A stretch of DNA of 64,000 nucleotides. It comes from Oscillospiraceae bacterium (lineage in GTDB: Bacteria > Bacillota > Clostridia > Oscillospirales > Ruminococcaceae). The stretch spans positions 744,001 through 808,000 of the forward strand of contig CADBXK010000001.1 of assembly GCA_902798695.1 (NCBI GenBank). The letters are read 5' to 3'. Made by a program: the position numbers and the translations under genes. Of this stretch, positions 18,634 to 26,517 are shown one piece after another (positions within the stretch are counted from its first letter, which is position 1; each line of letters begins with the position of its first letter). Below the pieces are notes generated by a model. The model had not been told where the DNA came from, ran no database searches, and was given only the letters and a program-made list of their open reading frames with translations.

Positions 18634-19179
18634 ATGAATTTAAATAATGTTGCAGCCAGCATGGCTGGATTTGGTGCCGGAGTGGTTCTTTTCTTCATAG
18701 CCCTTGTCTTAATACTATTTATTATGTTTATTTTAGAATATATTTTCCAATCATTAGCTTTTTACAGATTTATGCAAAACAGAAATCTTGACAATGCGTT
18801 TTTAGCTTGGATTCCTATTGTACGCCATTATACTTTTGGAAAAGTTTATGATGACATTAATGAGAAACAAGGAAAAAAGACTTATTTTGGTATTATTTTA
18901 CTAATACTTAGTGCTATTATGTGGTTGCCAGGTTTCTTGCATATATCAGTTAATGGATTAGATGTAATCAATACTTCTTCTTGGTTAGTAAGATTTGCAG
19001 TTTTGATTTTAGAACTAATATGTTTCCACCTTATATTCAAAAAATATGCTCCTAACAATCCAAGCTACTTTGTTTTAACAGTAATTTTTTCAATCTTTCC
19101 AATAATAGCACCTTTCGTTCCTGGTTTATGCCTGTTGAAAGCTTCAAAAAACGAACCAGTTTCTGAAACAAAGGATTAG
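18634..19179 (+). CDS. Array membrane protein 3, 181 aa
   Basis: The start at 18634 has GAAAGGAT nine bases upstream; a TTG start 18 bases earlier would overlap that site. The family block reads SLAFYRFMQNRNLDNAFLAW, then FGKVYDDINEKQGKKT, and the C-terminus ends GLCLLKASKNEP. Four or five membrane segments are predicted by eye. It is very close to genes 4 and 5 of the array, indicating recent tandem duplication. Function unknown. Confidence 0.75.
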   Translation: MNLNNVAASMAGFGAGVVLFFIALVLILFIMFILEYIFQSLAFYRFMQNRNLDNAFLAWIPIVRHYTFGKVYDDINEKQGKKTYFGIILLILSAIMWLPGFLHISVNGLDVINTSSWLVRFAVLILELICFHLIFKKYAPNNPSYFVLTVIFSIFPIIAPFVPGLCLLKASKNEPVSETKD

Positions 19180-19191
19180 TTGGTATAAACA

Positions 19192-19731
19192 TTGGTTAGA
19201 CATATTTTAAAATCGTTATTCTTCATAAATGATTTGAGCAGTGGGATATTGGTTTTAGTTATTTCTTTGTTCTTTGCATTTATGCTTTCATTCATTTTGA
19301 CATATGTTTTTTCATCAATTGCTTTCTATAGATTTATGAAAAATAGAAATTTAGATAATGCCTTCTTAGCTTGGATTCCTATTGTAAACGTCTATACCAT
19401 TGGAAAAGTTTGTGATGACATTAATGAATCGAAAAGTAAAAATACTCATTTTAGCGTTATAATGTTAGTTATAGAGTGTGTTTATATTGCATCATTCCTA
19501 TCATCAACAATTATTAATATTGAGCTATCTTTTGCAATGTTAATTTTAGAATTGATATGTTATAACTGTATTTTTAAAGAATATGCTCCAAATAATTCGA
19601 ATTATTTCATTTTAACAATAATATTCTCAATTATACAAATAGTTCCTTTTATTCCTAGCTTGTGTCTTTTAAAAGCTTCAAAAAATCAACCTTGTACCTC
19701 AAGCAAAAGAATAGTTGGTGATATAGATTGA
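19192..19731 (+). CDS. Array membrane protein 4, start site eroded
   Basis: The coding frame is intact and typical (FYRFMKNRNLDNAFLAWIP, GKVCDDINESK, PSLCLLKASKNQP). Its leader aligns with that of gene 5, TATTTTGGAAAGGATGTTTT, but here reads TATTTTAAAATCGTTATTCT. Both the ribosome-binding site and the ATG are therefore lost. Only weak TTG starts remain (19192, or later ones in frame). It begins 13 bases after gene 3 and its end overlaps the upstream frame of gene 5. It may be poorly translated or an early pseudogene. Confidence 0.6.
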   Translation: MVRHILKSLFFINDLSSGILVLVISLFFAFMLSFILTYVFSSIAFYRFMKNRNLDNAFLAWIPIVNVYTIGKVCDDINESKSKNTHFSVIMLVIECVYIASFLSSTIINIELSFAMLILELICYNCIFKEYAPNNSNYFILTIIFSIIQIVPFIPSLCLLKASKNQPCTSSKRIVGDID

Positions 19732-19760
19732 TTAAGTCTATTTTGGAAAGGATGTTTTTT

Positions 19761-20258
19761 ATGAGTAGCTCCGATATAGTTTTTGCTCTATTTGTTGTTT
19801 TAGGTTTTGCGGTATTTGCTATGTCTATTTTACAATATACCTTTTTCTCTTTAGCTTTCTACAGATTTATGAAAAGTAGAAATTTAAAAAAGGCTTTTTT
19901 AGCTTGGATTCCCTTTGCATCTTATTATGCTGTTGGAAGAGTTTACGATGATATTAATGAAAAACAAGGCAAACAAACTAATTTTAGCACTATATTAGAT
20001 AGGCTATGTTTTTGTCTCATTTTAGCTATGTTTATTCCCGTTATTCCACTTCCATTTAAGGTATTTATTATTTTATCATTATATTCTTCTTTAGTGTATA
20101 AAGAGTTAAAATGCTACGAACTAATACTAAAAGAATATACTCCAAACAATTCAAATTATTTTTTATTAACTAAAATATTTATGATTGTACCAATAATTAG
20201 TTTTATTCCTAGTTTATGTCTCTTAAAAGCTTCAAAAAATCAACCTGTTTGTAATTAA
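19761..20258 (+). CDS. Array membrane protein 5, 165 aa
   Basis: The start at 19761 (MSSSDIVFALFV) has GGAAAGGAT upstream; a TTG at 19728 is less likely. The family block is SLAFYRFMKSRNLKKAFLAW, then GRVYDDINEKQGKQT, ending PSLCLLKASKNQP. Hydrophobic segments are as in the other copies. The intact leader makes it a useful reference for the eroded leader of gene 4. Function unknown. Confidence 0.75.
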   Translation: MSSSDIVFALFVVLGFAVFAMSILQYTFFSLAFYRFMKSRNLKKAFLAWIPFASYYAVGRVYDDINEKQGKQTNFSTILDRLCFCLILAMFIPVIPLPFKVFIILSLYSSLVYKELKCYELILKEYTPNNSNYFLLTKIFMIVPIISFIPSLCLLKASKNQPVCN

Positions 20259-20418
20259 ACAGGATAAAATTTATGATAACTAGGCACCAACTAATATTGT
20301 GACAAACATGTTTTTGAAAGACAAAATATATTTATAAATTGTTAATATGCAGTTAATATTTATTTGATTTAATAGCTTTGTGAGAAGTTTTTAATTTATA
20401 CATAAGGGAGGTGTTAAT

Positions 20419-20949
20419 ATGTGTTTACATTGTTTTTTTTCCTCTATTGTTCATGGAAACACATCTTCATTAATTTTTCTTTTGATAATAATCACACCAC
20501 CCATTTTAACTTATTTTTTTTCATCATTAGCTTTTTTCAGACTTATGAAAAGCAGAAATCTTAAATGGGCTTTTCTAGCGTGGATTCCTCTTTTAGATGT
20601 TTATGCTATTGGAAAAGTATGTGATGACATTAATAAAACATCAAATAAAAAAACCTATTTTGGTATAACACTACCAATTGTTAATTCCTTATTTTTTATT
20701 TTTTATTTAATACTTGTATCTTATAATTTTCACATAGTATCACTTTATTTTGTTATTTTGGGATTACTTTTCGCTATATTAATTATAAAACTAATGTGTT
20801 TTTCACGTATTCTTGATGCATATTCTCCAGATAACTTAATCTACTTGGTTTTAACAGTAATATTTTCGGTTATACCAATAGTACCTTTCATTCCTAGTTT
20901 ATGTCTTTGGAGAGCGTCAAAGAATCGGCCAATTTCTTTATTAGTTTAA
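20419..20949 (+). CDS. Array membrane protein 6, 176 aa
   Basis: GGGAGGTG lies five bases before the ATG. The block reads SLAFFRLMKSRNLKWAFLAW, then GKVCDDINKTSNKKT, ending PSLCLWRASKNRP. It is separated from gene 5 by ~160 bases without a recognisable gene, so it may have its own promoter. A terminator follows at 20965. Function unknown. Confidence 0.75.
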   Translation: MCLHCFFSSIVHGNTSSLIFLLIIITPPILTYFFSSLAFFRLMKSRNLKWAFLAWIPLLDVYAIGKVCDDINKTSNKKTYFGITLPIVNSLFFIFYLILVSYNFHIVSLYFVILGLLFAILIIKLMCFSRILDAYSPDNLIYLVLTVIFSVIPIVPFIPSLCLWRASKNRPISLLV

Positions 20950-20964
20950 AGATTTCAAAATATT

Positions 20965-21018
20965 AACCCCTTTGCTAACCACCTAGTGTGCGTTTTGGTA
21001 AACGGGGTTTATATTTTA
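20965..21018 (+). terminator. Terminator after the membrane-protein array
   Basis: AACCCC...TAACCA pairs with TGGTAA...GGGGTT, followed by TATATTTTAT. It separates the array from polA. Confidence 0.6.
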
Positions 21019-21058
21019 TAATAAAACTTATAATATTAATAATGGGGTTATAACTTAT

Positions 21059-23581
21059 ATGAAATTATTAGCAATAGATGGAAACAGTATATTAAATAGA
21101 GCTTTTTATGGAATAAGAGGATTAACCAACTCCAAAGGTTTCCCAACAAATGCCATTTTTGGCTTCTATAATGTTCTCGATAAAATGTTAAAAGAAATTG
21201 AACCTGAATATGTTGTTGCTGCATTCGATTTAAAAGCACCTACATTTCGTCATAAAAAATATGATCAATACAAAGCCACAAGACACAAAATGCCAGATGA
21301 TTTGGCTCTTCAACTTACAGAAGTTAAAAAAATGCTATCTTTACTCGGAATATGCATTTGCGAAAAAGAAGGTTTTGAAGCTGATGATATATTGGGAACC
21401 ATTTCAAACATATGCTCTAAAGAAAACATAGAGTGCTACATTGCAACAGGGGATAGAGACAGTCTACAATTAATAAAAAAAGATGTTTGGGTTCGTCTAT
21501 CTACCAACAAAGAAGCGATTTATTACGACGAGAAAAAAATATTAGAAGAATATGGCGTAACCCCAAAAGAACTACTAGAAGTTAAAGCTTTAATGGGAGA
21601 TTCTTCAGACAATATACCAGGAGTTAAAGGAATTGGTCAGAAAACAGCGTTTTCTTTAATATCCAAATATCATAACATAGATTATATATTTGACAATATT
21701 TCTAGTTTAGAAACAACCAACAGAGTTAAAAATCTTCTCAGTGCAGACGATGCCTTAGAGTTATGTAAGCTCAGCAAAGAGCTCGGTGAAATATATACAA
21801 ATGTTCCAATAAGCAAAAATATTTCCGACTATAAACGAAACTCTGTTCAAACAGAAGATTTTGTTGAATTTTTAAAGCATTTTGAGCTAAAGAAAATATT
21901 AGATCAATTTACAAAAAATAACAACATCAAACTTACAACATCTAACTCTTTTTCTAATAAAAATATTATATTAAACCCAGATATAGACTATGTTAAAAAA
22001 CAAGTTCAACGTTTATCTTCACTATATTTTATCTTAGATGAAAATCTATATATTTGTTCGGATAAAGAAATTTTTAAATTTGATTCAAATATAAATGATG
22101 CTTTTAATGAAATAATATCTAAAAGCAAAAAGCCAAAAAAAACTACCAATGCAAAGGAAATATATAAATATTGCAAACAAAATAACCTAAAATTTAACAA
22201 CATAAGTTTCTCTTGCGATCTTGCATCATATTTAGTTAATGTTTTAGAAAAAGATCATAGCATTCAAAATATTTGTAACAAATATTTTGGTGATGATAGC
22301 TTTCCTTTCTGCTTTATTGAACTATGTTCTTTGTTAGAAGAAAAAATAGACCAAAAAAATTTAAATTATATTTTTAAAGATGTTGAACTGCCATTATCTG
22401 AAGTTTTGGCAGATATGGAGCTTTTAGGATTTGCAATAGATATGAATTCATTAGAAGAATTTGGAGATTTTCTCTCTTTAAAAATTAACAATTTAAAAAG
22501 TGAAATTTTTAAATATGCTGACGAAGAATTTAATATCAACTCAACTAAAGAATTAGGCCATATTTTGTTTGAAAAATTGAATCTACCTAAAGGTAAAAAA
22601 ACAAAAACCGGATATTCAACTAGCTCTGATGTGCTTGAAAAACTAGTGAAATATCACCCTATTGCTCAAAACCTAATTGAATATAGAACACTAACTAAAT
22701 TGATGTCCACATATGTTAAGGGCCTTATGAAAGTTGTGGAGAAAGATGGCCGAATACATTCTTGTTTCAAACAAACTCAAACAAAAACTGGTCGAATTAG
22801 TTCAACTGAACCCAATATGCAAAATATTCCTATAAAAACAGATATTGGCAGTGAAATGAGAAAATTTTTTGTTGCTGCTCCAGGAAAAGTTCTAATTGAT
22901 GCTGACTATTCACAAATTGAGCTAAGAATTTTGGCCGAAATTTCTAATGACACTAAAATGATTGAAGCTTTTCAAAATAACAAAGATATCCATGCATTAA
23001 CTGCTTCTGAAGTTTTCGGAGTTAGCCCAGAAGATGTTTCTCCAGAACTTAGACGTCACGCAAAAATAATAAATTTTTCAGTTATATACGGAGTAAGTGC
23101 TTTTTCCTTGTCTAAAGATATTGAAACATCTGTTGCAGAAGCTAAAAAATATATAGATTCTTTCTTTAATGGATATTCTGGTGTAAAACAATATATGGAT
23201 AATATTGTTGCCAGTGCACAAGAAAACGGTTATGTAAAAACCATGTTCGGACGCTTAAGAGATGTTCCTGAACTAAACTCAAAAAATAAAAATATCAGAT
23301 CTTTTGGAGAGAGAATAGCGAGAAACACTCCTATTCAAGGAACATCCGCAGATATAATAAAAATTGCAATGGTTAATGTAAGCAAAAGATTAAAAGAAGA
23401 AAATTTAGACGCTAATTTAATCTTGCAAATCCACGATGAACTTCTAATAGAATCTAGCGAAAAAGATGCTAAAGCTGCCGCAAACATTTTAAGAGAGGAA
23501 ATGGAAAACGCAGCTCCAATGTCTGTTCCTCTGGTCGCTGATGTTTATATTGGAAAAACATGGTATGATGCTAAAAATTAA
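21059..23581 (+). CDS. polA: DNA polymerase I, 840 aa
   Basis: The N-terminal 5' nuclease is complete (LLAIDGNSILNRAFYG, EADDILGT, GDRDSLQL, GDSSDNIPGVKGIGQKTA). The middle ~300 residues correspond to the 3'-5' exonuclease fold but lack its DxE metal motif, as in many Bacillota, so proofreading is probably absent. The polymerase domain has motif A (DADYSQIELRILAE), motif B (RRHAKIINFSVIYG) and motif C (QIHDELLIE). It acts in Okazaki fragment processing and repair. It is followed after 26 bases by rimI, which suggests co-transcription. The length is normal. Confidence 0.95.
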   Translation: MKLLAIDGNSILNRAFYGIRGLTNSKGFPTNAIFGFYNVLDKMLKEIEPEYVVAAFDLKAPTFRHKKYDQYKATRHKMPDDLALQLTEVKKMLSLLGICICEKEGFEADDILGTISNICSKENIECYIATGDRDSLQLIKKDVWVRLSTNKEAIYYDEKKILEEYGVTPKELLEVKALMGDSSDNIPGVKGIGQKTAFSLISKYHNIDYIFDNISSLETTNRVKNLLSADDALELCKLSKELGEIYTNVPISKNISDYKRNSVQTEDFVEFLKHFELKKILDQFTKNNNIKLTTSNSFSNKNIILNPDIDYVKKQVQRLSSLYFILDENLYICSDKEIFKFDSNINDAFNEIISKSKKPKKTTNAKEIYKYCKQNNLKFNNISFSCDLASYLVNVLEKDHSIQNICNKYFGDDSFPFCFIELCSLLEEKIDQKNLNYIFKDVELPLSEVLADMELLGFAIDMNSLEEFGDFLSLKINNLKSEIFKYADEEFNINSTKELGHILFEKLNLPKGKKTKTGYSTSSDVLEKLVKYHPIAQNLIEYRTLTKLMSTYVKGLMKVVEKDGRIHSCFKQTQTKTGRISSTEPNMQNIPIKTDIGSEMRKFFVAAPGKVLIDADYSQIELRILAEISNDTKMIEAFQNNKDIHALTASEVFGVSPEDVSPELRRHAKIINFSVIYGVSAFSLSKDIETSVAEAKKYIDSFFNGYSGVKQYMDNIVASAQENGYVKTMFGRLRDVPELNSKNKNIRSFGERIARNTPIQGTSADIIKIAMVNVSKRLKEENLDANLILQIHDELLIESSEKDAKAAANILREEMENAAPMSVPLVADVYIGKTWYDAKN

Positions 23582-23607
23582 TAACAAATTTATTAAAGAG
23601 GGAAGTT

Positions 23608-24048
23608 ATGGAGTTTTGTAAACTAACCAGTGACTTTATTGATCAAACTTTACAAATATATAAAACCTGCCTTAATCAAACAAACTTGTCGGAATCTACA
23701 TTAAAAATTACAAATTCCTATCCATATAATCATATTTATATTGCCAAAATTAAATCTCAAGTGTTTGGTATAATAGATTACACAATATTGTCAGATGAAG
23801 CTTATTTAAACAACATAGCTGTATTGCCAAAATATAGAAACCAAAAAGTTGCATCCGATTTAATGGAAAATATGATTGACACGTGTAAAAATCAAAACGT
23901 AAAATCGATATCATTGGAAGTTCGCTGCTCAAATCATATCGCAATTAGTTTTTATGAAAAATTTAATTTTACAAAATTAGCTAAAAGGTCTAACTTATAT
24001 AGCCAGCCCACAGAAGACGGATGGGTTATGGAACTTGCTATAAAATAA
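23608..24048 (+). CDS. rimI: RimI-type ribosomal-protein N-acetyltransferase
   Basis: A 146-residue GNAT protein with GAGGGAAG before the ATG. The acetyl-CoA region reads LNNIAVLPKYRNQKVASDLM and is followed by LEVRCSNHIAISFYEKFNF, typical of RimI. RimI acetylates the N-terminus of S18. It is commonly linked to tsaD, as here, 120 bases before it. The usual tsaB is not present between them. Calls at this family level are firm; the exact substrate is inferred. Confidence 0.85.
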   Translation: MEFCKLTSDFIDQTLQIYKTCLNQTNLSESTLKITNSYPYNHIYIAKIKSQVFGIIDYTILSDEAYLNNIAVLPKYRNQKVASDLMENMIDTCKNQNVKSISLEVRCSNHIAISFYEKFNFTKLAKRSNLYSQPTEDGWVMELAIK

Positions 24049-24069
24049 TAATTTGTTTTTCTAAAAGTA

Positions 24070-24106
24070 AATACGTTTTGTTTTTGTACGTATTGTAATT
24101 TTTGCG
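24070..24106 (+). terminator. Possible terminator after rimI
   Basis: AATACGT and ACGTATT form a short stem; the sequence after it is GTAATTTTTG. The weak U-tract makes this tentative. Confidence 0.4.
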
Positions 24107-24168
24107 TGTGCAATACAAAATACTAATTTTATCGATATTTTATAAATTTTTAATAAGGGTGAATCTAA

Positions 24169-25176
24169 ATGAAAATATTTGCTATTGAAAGTTCGTGTGA
24201 CGAAACAGCTGCTGCAATTGTCGAAAACGGACGAAAAATAATTTCTTCAACTGTTGCAACTCAAATTGAAGAACACCGTTTATATGGCGGTGTTGTTCCC
24301 GAAATTGCTTCTAGACGTCATTGCGAATCAATAAGTCAAATTGTTGATATGTGCTTTAAAGAAGCAAACTTAACTTTTAATGATATTGATGCAATTGGTG
24401 TTACATTTGCTCCAGGCTTAATTGGATCTTTGCTAGTTGGAGTTAACTATGCTAAAGGCTTAAGTTTCGCTCTAAAGAAGCCACTCATCGCCGTCCACCA
24501 TCTTCGTTCACACATAGCTTCTAACTATCTTACTCACCAAGAATTAAAACCTCCATTTCTTGCACTAATCATTTCTGGTGGACATTCTCATTTGGTTAAT
24601 GTTAAAGATTACTGTACATTTGAAGTAGTTGGCAGAACTAGAGATGATGCTGTTGGAGAGGCTTTCGACAAAGCTGCTAGAGCTTTAGGATATCCATATC
24701 CTGGTGGAATTGAAATAGACAAATCAGCTAAACTTGGAAACGAGAATGCATTTGACTTTCCTAGACCTAAAGTTGAAGGATCCACACTAGATTTTAGCTT
24801 CTCAGGCCTTAAAACGGCTGTTTTAAACCTACTAAATAATTCAAGTCAAAAATCTATTCCAATAAATAAAAACGACTTATGCGCCTCGTTTCAGCTGGCT
24901 GTTTGCGATATAATTGCCCAACGTGTTGTTTTGGCTGCAAAAAAATTAAATCAAAATAAAATTGTGATTGCAGGGGGAGTTTCTGCAAACTCAGCAATTC
25001 GTAAACGTCTCCAAGCGGAATCGAAGAAAAACGGATTTTCTCTATTTTTACCAGAAATATCCCTTTGTGGAGACAATGCTGCAATGGTTGCTTCCCAGGC
25101 ATATTATGAATTCCAAAATGAAAATAGTGCTGATATGTCTTTAAACGCAGTCGCTTCTCTCTCAATCGACTATTAA
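24169..25176 (+). CDS. tsaD: tRNA threonylcarbamoyladenosine synthesis protein TsaD
   Basis: 335 residues, normal for the family. The N-terminus MKIFAIESSCDETAAAIVE and the metal-binding HHLRSH (H-x3-H) are diagnostic, together with SGGHSHL and GGVSANSAIR. With TsaB and TsaE it transfers threonylcarbamoyl to A37 of ANN-reading tRNAs, an essential step for decoding. No partner gene lies beside it here. AAGGGTG precedes the ATG. Confidence 0.95.
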   Translation: MKIFAIESSCDETAAAIVENGRKIISSTVATQIEEHRLYGGVVPEIASRRHCESISQIVDMCFKEANLTFNDIDAIGVTFAPGLIGSLLVGVNYAKGLSFALKKPLIAVHHLRSHIASNYLTHQELKPPFLALIISGGHSHLVNVKDYCTFEVVGRTRDDAVGEAFDKAARALGYPYPGGIEIDKSAKLGNENAFDFPRPKVEGSTLDFSFSGLKTAVLNLLNNSSQKSIPINKNDLCASFQLAVCDIIAQRVVLAAKKLNQNKIVIAGGVSANSAIRKRLQAESKKNGFSLFLPEISLCGDNAAMVASQAYYEFQNENSADMSLNAVASLSIDY

Positions 25177-25404
25177 AATGTCGATTTTATTCTATGTTAT
25201 TGCTTTTTTTAAACTTATATTTGTTAATATATCTTGTTTTTAGTTAGTTTTTAACAAAACCCACAAACAATTGATGTTTTGATCTGGATTTTTGTCTATT
25301 TTCTGAAAAAATAAAAAATTTTGATAAAAAAATTAAAATTTATTTACGATAATTTCTTATACAAATTGGCAAAAATATTTTAAATTATTCATTTTGTAAA
25401 TTGT

Positions 25405-25481
25405 TTCGACACAAAAATTAAAATGATTATTGTAAAAAAAGCCCCATACCCATGGGGTTTGTGGCTGTTTAACCTTCGACA
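25405..25481 (-). promoter_or_regulatory. Two 0A boxes upstream of spo0A
   Basis: TTCGACA, the complement of the Spo0A box TGTCGAA, occurs exactly at 25405-25411 and 25475-25481. Such GC-containing 7-mers are uncommon in this AT-rich intergenic DNA. Their place before spo0A suggests autoregulation, as known for spo0A elsewhere. Confidence 0.55.
25434..25457 (-). terminator. Hairpin with minus-strand T7 run
   Basis: CCCCAT-ACCC-ATGGGG forms a stable stem. On the minus strand it is followed by seven T residues, a strong terminator pattern, yet no minus-strand gene leads into it. On the plus strand it could end the tsaD message only weakly. Confidence 0.5.
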
Positions 25482-25591
25482 ATATTCTTTTAAGTTCCCG
25501 TTGTTACGTATCTTACAACATGGTATGCTTTATCTAACACAACATGTTGTAATGAATTTAAACAAAATATGTAAAGATTGGAGCAAAAGTT

Positions 25592-26359
25592 ATGGAAAAT
25601 AAGATATTAATTTGCAAAAATTGCATTGAAGAATGTCATGATCTTATGAATCAATTAGAAAATAACAGCTTCAATGTCCTCGTAGCCCCCAGAGACGGTA
25701 ACGCAATAATAAGCTATATTAAAGAACAAAATCCAACAATAGTAGTGTGTGAAGCCTTTATGCCAAATAATGACGCTATAAACATTATGCAACAATTTAA
25801 AAATGTAAAAAACAAACCTAAATTTATTATTATTTCATCTTCAAACAACACATTTTTAGAACGAGAAGTCATGAAAAATGGAGCTAGTTATTTTGTTTTA
25901 AAACCTTTTTCTACATCATCTTTAATTAGTATAATAAAAACAGTAACCAACACAGTATCATATAAAAAACCACCTATTAAAATGCAAACTTCTCTTGAAG
26001 AACAAGTTACTAAAATGATTCACCAAATTGGTGTTCCGGCCCACATAAAAGGTTATCATTACTTAAGAAAGGGCATTATTTTTTGTGTAGAAGACAACGA
26101 TATGATAAATTCCGTAACAAAAACTCTATATCCATCAATAGCAAAATCTTTTCATACCACTCCATCTAGAGTTGAACGTGCAATCCGCCACGCAATTGAA
26201 GTAGCTTGGGATAGGGGAGACGTGGACGTTTTAAATTCTTACTTTGGATATACTATTCACAATGGAAGAGGAAAACCAACCAATTCCGAATTTATGGCTA
26301 TGTTATCTGATAAAATAAAACTACAACTCCATTCAGACAAAATAGAAGTAGCAGTTTAA
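25592..26359 (+). CDS. spo0A: Spo0A-type regulator with degenerate receiver domain
   Basis: 255 residues, with a receiver-like N-terminus and a complete Spo0A DNA-binding C-terminus. The latter carries VPAHIKGYHYLR, PSIAKSFHTTPSRVERAIRH, AIEVAWDRGD and GKPTNSEF. In the receiver, the phosphoacceptor position is Glu (E54 in VVCEAFMP; normally LDxxMP). The acidic pair near residue 10 is replaced by CKNC, while the Lys of LKP (K104) is kept. The protein probably cannot be phosphorylated normally; the Glu might mimic a constantly active state. Two 0A boxes lie upstream and a terminator follows. Spo0A governs sporulation entry and other stationary-phase genes. Confidence 0.9.
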   Translation: MENKILICKNCIEECHDLMNQLENNSFNVLVAPRDGNAIISYIKEQNPTIVVCEAFMPNNDAINIMQQFKNVKNKPKFIIISSSNNTFLEREVMKNGASYFVLKPFSTSSLISIIKTVTNTVSYKKPPIKMQTSLEEQVTKMIHQIGVPAHIKGYHYLRKGIIFCVEDNDMINSVTKTLYPSIAKSFHTTPSRVERAIRHAIEVAWDRGDVDVLNSYFGYTIHNGRGKPTNSEFMAMLSDKIKLQLHSDKIEVAV

Positions 26360-26383
26360 TTAAAAACTTTATATGCTAAAAAA

Positions 26384-26431
26384 CCTCTAAAAGTTTCTAA
26401 ACCAGATTAGAATATTTAGAGGAATTTTTTT
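26384..26431 (+). terminator. Terminator after spo0A
   Basis: CCTCTAAA and TTTAGAGG enclose a second stem (TTTCTAA / TTAGAATA), followed by TTTTTTT. Confidence 0.75.
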
Positions 26432-26460
26432 GCCTCAAAAAATATTTGGTGAAAATTGAC

Positions 26461-26502
26461 GTAAGTTTTCAACAAATTGTTAAATATATGTTGAAAACTT
26501 AC
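26461..26502. repeat. Inverted repeat with TTTTCAACA / TGTTGAAAA arms
   Basis: GTAAGTTTTCAACA and TGTTGAAAACTTAC are exact 14-bp arms around AATTGTTAAATATA. The core 9-mers and their 14-base spacing, including TTGTTAA, recur at 47151-47182. The 9-mer is also the repeat seen in the oriC spacer. Confidence 0.7.
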
Positions 26503-26517
26503 AATTGAATATGTTTT

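Larger units (their letters stand above)
25177..25591. other. Gene-free regulatory region before spo0A
   Basis: The 415-base AT-rich region contains two perfect 0A boxes (25405 and 25475) and a G/C-rich hairpin at 25441-25457. It also holds a second imperfect inverted repeat, acaacatg...catgttgt (about 25516-25553). No coding frame of note. Confidence 0.6.

Noticed and set aside
20259..20418. Possible seventh array gene in the gap
   Set aside because: No frame contains the FLAWIP or DDIN signature and stop codons are frequent.
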